From Rathayibacter sp. Leaf185 (lineage in GTDB: Bacteria > Actinomycetota > Actinomycetes > Actinomycetales > Microbacteriaceae), in the NCBI RefSeq assembly GCF_001423885.1, contig NZ_LMPP01000008.1, positions 1 through 40,275 on the forward strand: a stretch of DNA of 40,275 bases. Reading direction: 5' to 3'. Of the stretch, positions 32,925 to 40,275 are shown piece after piece. A program made the position numbers and the translations under genes. How positions within the stretch are numbered: position 1 is the first letter of the stretch; every line of letters starts with the position of its first letter. Under the pieces are notes generated by a model, which ran no database searches, was not told the origin of the DNA, and saw only the letters and a program-made list of their open reading frames with translations.

Positions 32925-33623
32925 TCAGCTGCCGGTCGGGGCGTCGGTCTCGGCAGGGGTCGGCGCGTCGGTCGGGGTGTCGCCGGCCGAGGGGCGGGCG
33001 GGCGGGGTCGGCGCCTCTCCGTCGACGGGGGGCGCGGGCGGAGCCGGGACCTCGCAGTCGCCCGACGGGGCGGGCGGGGTCGGCATGGCGCCATCGACCG
33101 GCGGGGCGGGCGGAGTCGACAGGGTCCCGTCGGCGGGCGGCGTCGGCAGCTCGCCGTCAGCGGGAGGCGTGGGAGTCTCGCCCTCGGCGGGAGCAGCGGG
33201 CGGCGTGGGCAGCTCGCCGTCGGCGGGCGGCGTCGGCAGCTCACCCGCGGCCGGAGGCACGGGAGCCTCGCCGTCAGCAGGCGCCGCGGGCGGAGTCGGC
33301 GCCTCCCCGTCCGCAGGAGGCGTCGGCAGCCCCGCGGCTCCCGGACCGGCCGGTCCGCACCTCCCCGGCCCGGGCGGGGTCGGGGCCGTGCCGTCGCCGA
33401 TGGCCGGCGCGCCGGTCACCCCGTCGCCCGCCCCCGGCGTCTGCAGCGGTGTCGCGCCGGCCGACATCGACGGAGTCGGCGTCCCCGTCCCGTCGGCGAA
33501 CGCGGCGGTCGCTCCGAGCCCGGTCAGCCCGAGCGCTCCGACAGCGATGCAGACCGCGAGCGTGCGGCCCCTGGGGCGGCGCGGGCCGAAGCCCGAGCCC
33601 TTCGGCGTGGTGGTCCGGTTCAT
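32925..33623 (-). CDS. Secreted proline-rich repeat protein
   Basis: The 232-residue protein has a signal peptide (basic region RRPRGR, hydrophobic LAVCIAVGALGLTGLGATA, cleavage near AFA-D at about residue 43). The mature part is low complexity, with imperfect repeats of the type TPPADGE(L/A)/PAPPVDG from about residue 95 to 215. Two cysteines (GRCGP and GDCEVP) flank or interrupt the repeats. No catalytic domain or sorting motif is seen. The ATG at 33623 has GAGGAGAG upstream. It is divergent from a two-component system, which may control it; it may be a cell-surface or wall-spanning spacer protein. Confidence 0.75.
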   Translation of the reverse strand: MNRTTTPKGSGFGPRRPRGRTLAVCIAVGALGLTGLGATAAFADGTGTPTPSMSAGATPLQTPGAGDGVTGAPAIGDGTAPTPPGPGRCGPAGPGAAGLPTPPADGEAPTPPAAPADGEAPVPPAAGELPTPPADGELPTPPAAPAEGETPTPPADGELPTPPADGTLSTPPAPPVDGAMPTPPAPSGDCEVPAPPAPPVDGEAPTPPARPSAGDTPTDAPTPAETDAPTGS

Positions 33624-33688
33624 GGTTCTCTCCTCGTGACGGCCGACGGCGCCGATCCCGTTCGGGGCGGTCGCGGCCTGTTCCATCT

Positions 33689-33708
33689 CAGATTCAGAGC
33701 CGAATCTG
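33689..33708. promoter_or_regulatory. Candidate response-regulator site (CAGATTC-N6-GAATCTG)
   Basis: A perfect 20-bp dyad in the 159-bp gap between the proline-rich protein and the response regulator. It also reads as two TTCAGA-like units. It is the likeliest place for the adjacent OmpR-type regulator to control both directions. Confidence 0.55.
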
Positions 33709-33782
33709 AAGCGGCGCTTAAGAACAGTGCCTCCCCAGCCGATGCCTGGCGCGCGCCGATCCGCCGCCCCTACGGTCGGAGC

Positions 33783-34451
33783 ATGCTCCCTCCCGCCCGG
33801 ATCCTCCTCGTCGAGGACGACGACGCCATCCGCACCTCCGTCGAGGCGGCCCTGCGTGGCGAACGCTTCACGGTGCGCGGCCTCGCGACCGGCGAGGACC
33901 TCGCCCGCGAACTGGCCGCCTTCTCCCCCGACCTCGTGATCCTCGACTGGATGCTCCCCGGCCCGAGCGGCATCGTGCTGGCCGAGCGGGTGCGGCGGGC
34001 GAGCGACGCCGCCGTCATCATGCTGACCGCGCGGGACGCGGTCGATGACCGCCTCCGCGGGTTCGACGAGGGAGTCGACGACTACGTGGTCAAGCCGTTC
34101 GTGCTGGCCGAGCTCGTCGCGCGGGTCACCGCGGTGCTGCGCAGGCGCGGACGGGTGCCGTCGATCATCGAGATCGGCGACCTCGTCGTCGACCCCGACT
34201 CCGGCCGGGCCCAGCGCGGCGGTGCGCCGCTGGACCTGACCGCGACCGAGTTCCGGCTGCTCGCGTTCCTCGCCGGCAGCCGCGGCCGCACGCTCAGCAA
34301 GACGCAGATCCTCACCCAGGTCTGGGGCTACGACCACGTCGACCCCAACCTCGTCGAGGTGCACCTCAGCTCCCTCCGCAAGAAGATGGAGGCGCACGGC
34401 GAGCGTCTCATCCACACCGTCCGCGGTCTCGGCTACCGGGTGGAGGCGTGA
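33783..34451 (+). CDS. OmpR/PhoB-type response regulator
   Basis: The 222-residue protein has a receiver domain (ILLVEDDDAIR, phosphoacceptor D55 in LVILDWMLPGPSG, MLTARDA, and DYVVKPF) and a C-terminal winged-helix DNA-binding domain (LTATEFRLLAFLAGSRGRTLSK, VHLSSLRKKME, IHTVRGLGYRVEA). The stop overlaps the kinase start as GTGA. It probably regulates the divergent proline-rich protein gene through the dyad at 33689-33708, and its own operon. Confidence 0.94.
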   Translation: MLPPARILLVEDDDAIRTSVEAALRGERFTVRGLATGEDLARELAAFSPDLVILDWMLPGPSGIVLAERVRRASDAAVIMLTARDAVDDRLRGFDEGVDDYVVKPFVLAELVARVTAVLRRRGRVPSIIEIGDLVVDPDSGRAQRGGAPLDLTATEFRLLAFLAGSRGRTLSKTQILTQVWGYDHVDPNLVEVHLSSLRKKMEAHGERLIHTVRGLGYRVEA

Positions 34452-35881
34452 GCGCGGCGCCGCTGCGCACAGGCTCGCTGCGCCTGCGCACGGTGGTCGC
34501 CGTCGTCGCGCTGCTGGCCGTGCTGCTGCTCGCCCTCTCGGTGACGGTGCAGGCGGTGCTCGGCGACCGCCTCCGCAGCCAGATCGAGGAGCGGCTGCAG
34601 GACCGCGCCTCCGCGGCCGCCGCGCTCGTCGGCACGATCGACGACGACGAGCTGGCCTCGCGGCTCTCGGCGCAGGGCGTCGCGGTGCGGATCACGAGTC
34701 CCGAGGGGGAGGCCGTCGTCGCCGGCCCCAGCCCGGAGCAGCTGCGGGCCGGGCCGGGCGCGGCCGATCAGCTCGCGGAGCCGCCGGCGGGCCCGTCCGC
34801 GGGCGCGCCGACTCCCGTGCCCCGGGCCGCCACCGCCGCGACGGTGACCGTCGCGTCCAGCTCGGTCTCGGGCGACGACCAGCTGATCACCCTCGAGTCG
34901 ACCCTCAGCGACGGCACCGAGCTGACGCTGACCAGCGATGCCAGCTCGGTCGGCTCGACCCTCGCGTCGCTGAACGCGATCCTGCTCGTCTCCTCGGCCG
35001 CGTTCCTCCTGCTCGCCGCGATCGCCCTGACGGCGGTCGTGCGCGCGACCCTGCAGCCCCTCGAGCGGATGACCACCGTCGCCCGCGAGATCGCTCACGG
35101 TGATCGCGGGCGCCGCCTCCGCCCCTCGCGCCCGGGCACCGAGCTCGGGCGGACCGCCGCCGCCTTCGACGAGATGCTCGACGACCTCGAGCAGGCCGAG
35201 CGCACCGCCGTCGCGGCCGAGCGGCGGATGCGCGCCTTCGTCTCGGACGCCGCGCACGAGCTGCGCACCCCGGTCGCCGGTATCCAGGCGGCGGCCGACG
35301 CTCTGGTCAGGGCCGACGGCTCCGAGGAGGACCGGGAGCGGCTCTCGGTGCATGTGGTGCGGGAGTCGCTGCGCGCAGGCCGCCTGATCCAGGACATGCT
35401 GCTGATGGCCCGGCTTGACGAGGGGCTGGCGGTCGAGCCGCGCGCCCTCGACGTGATCCCGGTCGCGGAGGCGGCGATCGAGAGACAGCTGCTGCACCGG
35501 CCCGAGCTGGTCGTCGCCCTGCACCCGCCGGCGGAGGCGCCCCACGCGCTCGCGGATCCCGACCGGCTCGGGCAGATCCTCGGCAACCTGCTCGAGAACG
35601 CGGCGCGCTTCGCCCGCTCGCGCGTCGACGTCACGCTCTCGTCGACGCCCGGCACCGTCGTGCTCACCGTCGACGACGACGGCCCCGGAGTCGCGGCGCC
35701 CGACCGCGAGCGCGTCTTCGACCGCCTGGTGCGCCTCGACGACGCCCGCAACCGCGCCGACGGAGGCTCGGGGCTGGGCCTGCCGATCGCCCGCGGCCTC
35801 GCCCGCGCCCTCGGCGGCGACCTGGTCTGCCTCGAGGGCCCGGCCGGCGCGCGCTTCCGGGTGACGCTCCCCTCCGCCTGA
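34448..35881 (+). CDS. Sensor histidine kinase
   Basis: The 477-residue kinase has two membrane helices (about residues 15-38 and 178-198) flanking a roughly 135-residue extracellular sensor region rich in P, A and T. A HAMP domain follows, then a HisKA domain with H270 in SDAAHELRTPVAGIQ, and an ATPase domain with N box NLLENAARFA, G1 DDDGPGV and G2 GGSGLGLPIA. The GTG at 34448 overlaps the regulator stop. The sensed signal is unknown; the low-complexity sensor region resembles the proline-rich protein encoded next door in composition. Confidence 0.93.
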   Translation: MSAAPLRTGSLRLRTVVAVVALLAVLLLALSVTVQAVLGDRLRSQIEERLQDRASAAAALVGTIDDDELASRLSAQGVAVRITSPEGEAVVAGPSPEQLRAGPGAADQLAEPPAGPSAGAPTPVPRAATAATVTVASSSVSGDDQLITLESTLSDGTELTLTSDASSVGSTLASLNAILLVSSAAFLLLAAIALTAVVRATLQPLERMTTVAREIAHGDRGRRLRPSRPGTELGRTAAAFDEMLDDLEQAERTAVAAERRMRAFVSDAAHELRTPVAGIQAAADALVRADGSEEDRERLSVHVVRESLRAGRLIQDMLLMARLDEGLAVEPRALDVIPVAEAAIERQLLHRPELVVALHPPAEAPHALADPDRLGQILGNLLENAARFARSRVDVTLSSTPGTVVLTVDDDGPGVAAPDRERVFDRLVRLDDARNRADGGSGLGLPIARGLARALGGDLVCLEGPAGARFRVTLPSA

Positions 35882-35905
35882 CCGCCCCACCCTCGGCCAG
35901 ACCTC

Positions 35906-35935
35906 CTCACCGAGGGAACCAGTTCCCCCGGTGAG
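35906..35935. repeat. Palindromic repeat family C, copy 2 (compact)
   Basis: CTCACCG (35906-35912) pairs with CGGTGAG (35929-35935) around GGGAAC-CA-GTTCCC (35914-35927), itself a palindrome. It keeps the family half-site GGGAACCAGTTC but in a shorter form. It lies 25 bp after the kinase stop and probably terminates that transcript. Confidence 0.65.
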
Positions 35936-35996
35936 AACCTGCACAGCAAAGCGGCGATTCCGCAAGCACGTGTCCAGGTGACATCCGCGCGCCACG

Positions 35997-36944
35997 ATGA
36001 GCGACATGGACACGCTCGACGCCGCCGCGACGCGCACGCTGGTGCGCCGCGACTTCGGCATCGACCTCGCCGTGCTCGAGCCGGTGACCGGCGGGCTCGA
36101 CCGCCGCGCGCGCGTCTGGTGCGCGACCGACGACTCCGGTGCGCTCTGGAGCGTGAAGGCCAGCCTGCGCGACGGGCGCTTCGGACTCGCGCTCGCCTCC
36201 GCCCTCGGTGACGCGGGCGCGCCCGGCGTCGCCGCCCCGCGTCGCGCGGTCGACGGTCGCCCGTGGGCCGAGAGCGGCGGGGTCCTCGTCTCGCTCGCGC
36301 CGTGGATCCTCGGCCAGGACGCGGTCGACGCCGACGACGACGCGCTCTCGTGGGAGCGGTTCGGCGGCGTGCTGCGCTGCGTCCACGACGCCGAGCCGCC
36401 CGTGGGCGCCTCCCCGACCCGGAGGGGGATCCGCCGCGAGCGCCGCCCTCCCGCGGTTCTGATCGCCGAGGTCGACGAGCACCCCGCCGGCCGCTCCGCG
36501 CTCTGGCGCGAGCATCGCGGGCGCCTCCTCGCCCTCGCGAGCGCCGAGCGCCGCCTCAAGCGCGGCCGCAGCGCCACCTCCCGCGTGCCGGTGCACGGCG
36601 ATCCGCACCGCGGCAACATCGTCATCGACCAGGCCCACCGCCCCTGGCTCATCGACTTCGACGAGTCCACCGTCGCTCCCCGCGAGGTCGACCTCCTCCT
36701 GGTCGAGCTCGGCGTGATCTTCTCGCGGCCGATCACCGATGACCAGCGCCGCGCCTTCCGTGCGGGCTACGGCGAGACGCTGATCGACGACGAGCGGATC
36801 GCGCGCTTCGGCTGCGTGCGCGCCGTCGAGGACGCGACGGCCGCGTTCCTCGACCCGGATCCGCAGGACCTCGCAGGCCAGCTCGGCCCCCACGGTCTCG
36901 TCTCGCTCGTCGAGACCGCGCTCGAACGACTCCGGCGCTCCTGA
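35997..36944 (+). CDS. Aminoglycoside phosphotransferase (APH)-like kinase
   Basis: The 315-residue protein has the kinase-like APH fold: a weak N-lobe (LWSVKASL may hold the ATP lysine), catalytic loop VHGDPHRGNIVI (HGD-x-x-x-x-N), and Mg-binding LIDFDESTV in place of the usual DxD. These are the conserved phosphotransfer residues. Members act on antibiotics, choline, homoserine or sugars, so the name does not imply resistance. The start at 35997 is uncertain; an ATG at 36006 is also possible. It lies 71 bp upstream of a sugar ABC operon, which could mean it phosphorylates the imported sugar. Confidence 0.8.
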   Translation: MSDMDTLDAAATRTLVRRDFGIDLAVLEPVTGGLDRRARVWCATDDSGALWSVKASLRDGRFGLALASALGDAGAPGVAAPRRAVDGRPWAESGGVLVSLAPWILGQDAVDADDDALSWERFGGVLRCVHDAEPPVGASPTRRGIRRERRPPAVLIAEVDEHPAGRSALWREHRGRLLALASAERRLKRGRSATSRVPVHGDPHRGNIVIDQAHRPWLIDFDESTVAPREVDLLLVELGVIFSRPITDDQRRAFRAGYGETLIDDERIARFGCVRAVEDATAAFLDPDPQDLAGQLGPHGLVSLVETALERLRRS

Positions 36945-37015
36945 CCGGGACCAGACACGACCACGACACCCAGCACCACAGCACCCTGAACCACCACCAC
37001 AGCAGAGGAACCATC

Positions 37016-38299
37016 ATGCGCAGACGACTACTCCCCCTCGCCGCCCTTCTCACGGCACCCCTCGTCCTCGCCGGCTGCAGCGGCTTCGGCGGCGGCGGCA
37101 GCGACTCGGCGGACGCCGACACGCTCACCTTCACGACCTGGGCCAGCGAATCGGAGCAGGCCGCGTTCGAGTCGCTCATCGCCGACTTCGAGGCCGCGAA
37201 CGACGGAGCGAGCATCGAGCTCAACGTCGTCCCCTACGACCAGATGTTCAGCAACATCGACGCGCAGCTGAGCTCGGGCGAGGCGCCCGACGTGTTCCGC
37301 GTCGACTACGGCAACCTCGGCGTGTACTCGAGCCAGGAGCAGCTGCTCGACGTCAGCGACCGGATCCCCGAGTTCGACTCGTTCACGCCGGCGTTCCAGG
37401 AGGCCGTCTCGTACGACGGCGTGCCCTACGGCGTCCCGCACCAGACCGACGTCTCGGCACTCCTCGTCAACACCGCCCTGCTCGAGGCCGCCGGCGTCAC
37501 CGACATCCCGACCACCGGCGCCGACGCCTGGACCTGGGAGGAGTTCGCCGACGTCTCGACGAAGCTGCGCGCCTCCCTCCCCGCCGAGCAGTACCCGTTC
37601 GCCGCCAACTGGCAGCTCGGCGGCACGTCGCGCTGGCTGAGCTGGCTGTTCGAGGCCGACGGCGCTCTGCTGGAAGAGGACGGCACGACTCCCGCGATCG
37701 ATTCCGCGGCCGGAGCGAAGGCCCTCGACTTCACCAAGAGCTTCTTCGAGAACGGCTGGGTCCCGCCCACCAGCTCCGTGAAGTCGCCCTCCTACGCCGA
37801 CTCCCTCTTCACCGAGCAGACCACCGCGATGGCGTTCGTCGGCTCGTTCCTCGTGCCCGACGTCGACAACCTGGCCGACTTCGAGTGGACCGCCACCCCG
37901 ATGCCCGTCGACGAGCGCGGGGCGACCGACCTGGGCGGCAACGCTCTCGTCGCCACCGCCGACACGGACAACCCCGAGCTGGCCACCGCGTTCCTGTCCT
38001 TCATGACGGAGGCGGAGAACATGGCCGCGTTCTGCGCCGCCACCAACGAGCTGCCCACCCGCACCGACATCGATCCCGCCTCGATCGACTTCGCCGTGCG
38101 ACCCGATGTCATGCCGGTCTTCGCCGAGCAGGCGACCACCATCACCCCGAGCGACGTCAAGCAGCTCACCTCGCCGTTCCTCGCGGAGATCTCGGTCGGG
38201 ATGCAGGACCAGCTCGAGGAGGCGTTCGTCAACGGACGCAGCACCGAGGAGACGCTCTCGGGTCTGACCGACGCCATCGCGCAGGCCACTGGCGAATGA
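37016..38299 (+). CDS. Sugar ABC transporter substrate-binding lipoprotein (CUT1)
   Basis: The 427-residue protein has a lipoprotein signal with lipobox VLAGC (C21) and an SBP_bac_1/8-type fold: LTFTTWASESEQAAFESLI, APDVFRVDYGNLGVYSS, YGVPHQTDVSALLVN and a late LATAFLSFMTEAENMAAF. It begins after GAGGAA. The stop overlaps the first permease as ATGA. No regulator or ATPase is adjacent. The ligand (probably an oligo- or modified monosaccharide) is not evident. Confidence 0.92.
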   Translation: MRRRLLPLAALLTAPLVLAGCSGFGGGGSDSADADTLTFTTWASESEQAAFESLIADFEAANDGASIELNVVPYDQMFSNIDAQLSSGEAPDVFRVDYGNLGVYSSQEQLLDVSDRIPEFDSFTPAFQEAVSYDGVPYGVPHQTDVSALLVNTALLEAAGVTDIPTTGADAWTWEEFADVSTKLRASLPAEQYPFAANWQLGGTSRWLSWLFEADGALLEEDGTTPAIDSAAGAKALDFTKSFFENGWVPPTSSVKSPSYADSLFTEQTTAMAFVGSFLVPDVDNLADFEWTATPMPVDERGATDLGGNALVATADTDNPELATAFLSFMTEAENMAAFCAATNELPTRTDIDPASIDFAVRPDVMPVFAEQATTITPSDVKQLTSPFLAEISVGMQDQLEEAFVNGRSTEETLSGLTDAIAQATGE

Positions 38300-39216
38300 C
38301 GGCCGTCCCGCTCCGGCAGACCGCCACTCCGCGCAGACGCCGGACCGCCCGCACCCGCGAGGCGCTCGCCGGCCTCGGCTTCGTCGGGCCCAACCTGCTG
38401 CTGATGGCGCTGTTCCTGTTCGTGCCGATCCTGTGGGCGATCCAGCTGTCGTTCCAGGAGTCGCGCGGTTTCGGCGCCCCGGAGTGGGTCGGCTTCGCGA
38501 ACTATCTGCGGATGGGCGCCGACCCCGTCTTCTGGCAGAGCCTGGCCAACACGCTCGTCTTCACGGCGGTGACCGTGCCGCTCGAGCTGCTCGGCGGGCT
38601 CGGTCTCGCCGTGCTGCTCAACTCGGTGCTGCCGGCCCGCGGGATCTTCCGCACGATCATCGTGCTGCCGCTGGTGATCTCGGGCGTCGCCTCCGGGATG
38701 ATCGCGGTCACGATCTTCAGCGAGTCCTCGGGCATCGTCAACAAGGTGCTGTCCTCGATCGGGCTCTCGCCGGTCTCGTGGCAGTCCGACGGCACCGCCG
38801 CGATGGTGTCGGTGATGCTCACCGCGGTGTGGCTGCGCATCGGCTTCAACATGGTGATCTACATCGCAGGTCTGCAGAGCGTGTCGCCCGAGCTGTACGA
38901 GGCGGCGCGGATCGACGGGGCCACGCGGTGGCAGCAGTTCCGCGCGCTGACGGTGCCGCTCGTCGGCCCGTCGACGTTCTTCCTGCTGATCATGAACGTC
39001 ATCGCGTCGTTCCAGGTCTTCGACATCGTCTTCGTGATGACCGGGGGCGGCCCGGGCTTCTCCACCTCCGTGCTCGGCACCTACGCCTACCGCAACGGCT
39101 TCCAGGTGCGCGAGCAGGGCTACGGGGCCGCGCTGGGAGTCGTCATCCTCCTCATCTCCCTCGCCTTCACCTACCTGCAGTGGCGCACGAGCCGCACCCG
39201 CGACCTCGTCGAATAG
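38296..39216 (+). CDS. Sugar ABC transporter permease (MalF-like)
   Basis: The 306-residue binding-protein-dependent permease has about six membrane helices, the start FVGPNLLLMALFLFVPILWAI, and the ATPase-contact EAA motif in YEAARIDGATRWQQFRALTVP. It starts at the ATG overlapping the binding-protein stop. It pairs with the next permease to form the channel of a CUT1 importer. Confidence 0.93.
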   Translation: MTAVPLRQTATPRRRRTARTREALAGLGFVGPNLLLMALFLFVPILWAIQLSFQESRGFGAPEWVGFANYLRMGADPVFWQSLANTLVFTAVTVPLELLGGLGLAVLLNSVLPARGIFRTIIVLPLVISGVASGMIAVTIFSESSGIVNKVLSSIGLSPVSWQSDGTAAMVSVMLTAVWLRIGFNMVIYIAGLQSVSPELYEAARIDGATRWQQFRALTVPLVGPSTFFLLIMNVIASFQVFDIVFVMTGGGPGFSTSVLGTYAYRNGFQVREQGYGAALGVVILLISLAFTYLQWRTSRTRDLVE

Positions 39217-39227
39217 GAGCCGCAGAC

Positions 39228-40127
39228 ATGACCTCGACACTCCCCTCCCCCGCGATCGCCGCGGCCGTCGTGCAGGCGACCCCGCGTCGGCGCCGCGGCC
39301 GCCGCGACGGTTCGCGCCTCGGGCTCGCCGTCCGACTCGTCGTCGCCGTGGTCGCCTCCGCGATCGTCTTCTTCCCCCTCTACTGGATGATCGTCATCGC
39401 GTTCTCGCCCCGCGGCGAGGTCTTCTCGCCGGGTCCGCCGCAGTTCTGGCCGAGCGAGATCTCGCTCGAGAACTTCGCGACGGTCTTCGCGCGGTTCCCC
39501 GTCGAGGAGTGGTTCGTCAACTCCGTCGTCATCGGTCTGTTCGTGACGGCCTTCACGGTCGTGCTCAACCTGCTCGCCGGCTGGGGCTTCGCGCGGCTGC
39601 GGTTCCCGGGGCGCAACCTGCTGTTCCTCCTCGCACTCGCGACGATGATGATCCCGGTGCAGGCGATCATGGTCGCCCAGTTCAAGCTCGTCACGGGGCT
39701 CGAGATCTACGGCACCTACTGGTCGGTGATCCTTCCGGGGGCGGCGGCCGCGTTCGGGATCTTCCTCGCCCGGCAGTTCTTCCTCTCGATCCCGGAGGAG
39801 CTCATCGAGGCCGCGCGCATCGACGGCGCCGGGCACCTGCGCGTGTTCGTGCAGATCGTGCTGCCGCTGAGCCGGCCGCTGATCGCGGTGCTGATCCTCC
39901 TGACGCTGCTCGGGAGCTGGAACGACTTCGCCTGGCCGCTGATCGCCCTGAAGGACAACGAGCTGTTCACGCTGCCGATCGGCCTGCTGTACCTCAAGGG
40001 CCAGTCGACCCCGGACTACTCGGCGAGCATGGCGCTCGCGCTGGTGTCGGTGCTGCCGATGGTGCTGCTGTTCCTCGCGTTCCAGCGCTACTTCGTCCAG
40101 GGCTTCGCCCGCAGCGGCATCCGCTGA
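39228..40127 (+). CDS. Sugar ABC transporter permease (MalG-like)
   Basis: The 299-residue permease starts with a basic cytoplasmic stretch (RRRRGRR), followed by six probable helices and the EAA motif EELIEAARIDGAGHLRVFVQI. It ends near SGIR as usual for MalG-like proteins. TAGGAG precedes the ATG at 39228. No ATPase gene follows in this window; the transporter may use a shared MsiK/MalK-type ATPase encoded elsewhere, as is common in actinobacteria. Confidence 0.93.
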   Translation: MTSTLPSPAIAAAVVQATPRRRRGRRDGSRLGLAVRLVVAVVASAIVFFPLYWMIVIAFSPRGEVFSPGPPQFWPSEISLENFATVFARFPVEEWFVNSVVIGLFVTAFTVVLNLLAGWGFARLRFPGRNLLFLLALATMMIPVQAIMVAQFKLVTGLEIYGTYWSVILPGAAAAFGIFLARQFFLSIPEELIEAARIDGAGHLRVFVQIVLPLSRPLIAVLILLTLLGSWNDFAWPLIALKDNELFTLPIGLLYLKGQSTPDYSASMALALVSVLPMVLLFLAFQRYFVQGFARSGIR

Positions 40128-40148
40128 TCGCGCCACCCCTCTCTGCGA

Positions 40149-40176
40149 GGGAACCAGTTCTCGGCGGGACACCGCG
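40149..40176. repeat. Palindromic repeat family C, copy 3 (left half only)
   Basis: GGGAACCAGTTCTCGGCGGG followed by ACACCGCG matches the left half and part of the spacer of copy 1. The matching right arm is missing because the sequence changes at about 40177 into a tandem repeat. This is consistent with interruption by an inserted element. Confidence 0.55.
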
Positions 40177-40181
40177 TGTGA

Positions 40182-40256
40182 TGTCTCAGGACTTCGGTGA
40201 CGGTTCTGTCTCGGGACTTCGGTGACGGTTTGTGTCTCAGGACTTCGGTGACGGTT
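40182..40256. repeat. Three tandem 24-bp repeats, probable insertion-sequence end
   Basis: Units start at 40182, 40207 and 40233, each reading TGTCTC(A/G)GGACTTCGGTGACGGTT with at most one difference, spaced 25-26 bp apart. Such arrays are familiar at ends of actinobacterial insertion sequences (IS481-like) as transposase-binding repeats. An ATG at 40268 opens a frame at the window edge that could be the transposase start. The IS assignment is from memory of similar sequences and is not proven here. Confidence 0.5.
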
Positions 40257-40275
40257 CTCGGGTGTTCATGAAGCC

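Noticed and set aside
33000-33330. Coding repeats of the proline-rich protein as a DNA tandem-repeat element
   Set aside because: The repeats follow codon phase within one well-started ORF with a signal peptide, so they are best explained as protein low complexity.
35997-36944. Antibiotic-resistance gene
   Set aside because: The APH fold is widespread in metabolic kinases; nothing in sequence or neighbours points to an aminoglycoside or macrolide substrate.

Overview
The window is about 40 kb of very GC-rich, densely packed actinobacterial chromosome. Gene style (GTG/ATG starts, four-base ATGA/GTGA overlaps, an LAxTG-type wall anchor, a DtxR/IdeR iron box, ABC sugar transporters without their own ATPase) suggests a Microbacteriaceae member (Rathayibacter/Clavibacter/Curtobacterium-like). 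That placement is inferred from protein style, not from a marker gene. No rRNA, tRNA or CRISPR array was seen.

Region 1 (1-13.7 kb) is a myo-inositol catabolism island. It holds the 3' part of iolA, then iolB and iolD, a convergent GntR/UTRA regulator, a divergent transaldolase-family gene, then iolE-like, iolG and a hydroxypyruvate-isomerase-like (iolH-type) gene. A second Gfo/Idh/MocA oxidoreductase is divergent from a ribose/inositol-class ABC transporter (binding protein, permease, single-domain ATPase). Two near-identical 14-bp palindromes (ATTGT-N4-ACAAT) lie before the transaldolase-like gene and before iolE and are the likely GntR operators. iolC and iolJ are not in view and may lie upstream.

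Region 2 (13.7-25.6 kb) is mixed. It has two very small ORFs around a hairpin-rich stretch, a divergent SDR/TetR pair, an iron-siderophore ABC operon behind an iron box (binding protein, two permeases, ATPase), a GNAT acetyltransferase, an ABC-F ATPase with a probable leader peptide, a second SDR, two unrecognised small genes in a less GC-rich patch, and a DUF2461 gene.

Region 3 (25.6-40.1 kb) has a LacI regulator divergent from a ThuA-Gfo/Idh/MocA pair with a clear LacI operator, and a large secreted phytase-like/choice-of-anchor protein with a sorting signal. It continues with a TetR/SnoaL-like pair, a secreted proline-rich repeat protein divergent from a two-component system, an APH-like kinase, and a CUT1 sugar ABC operon without ATPase.

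The most distinctive non-coding content is a set of intergenic palindromic repeats in several unrelated families: TTGTCGTACTCG (five copies), CAACGTCAGCTGAGA (two copies with homologous cores in opposite orientation), and GGGAACCAGTTC (three copies, the last apparently broken at the right edge by the start of an insertion-sequence-like element with three tandem repeats). Two further single long palindromes are built the same way. They sit mostly at gene 3' ends, many between convergent genes.
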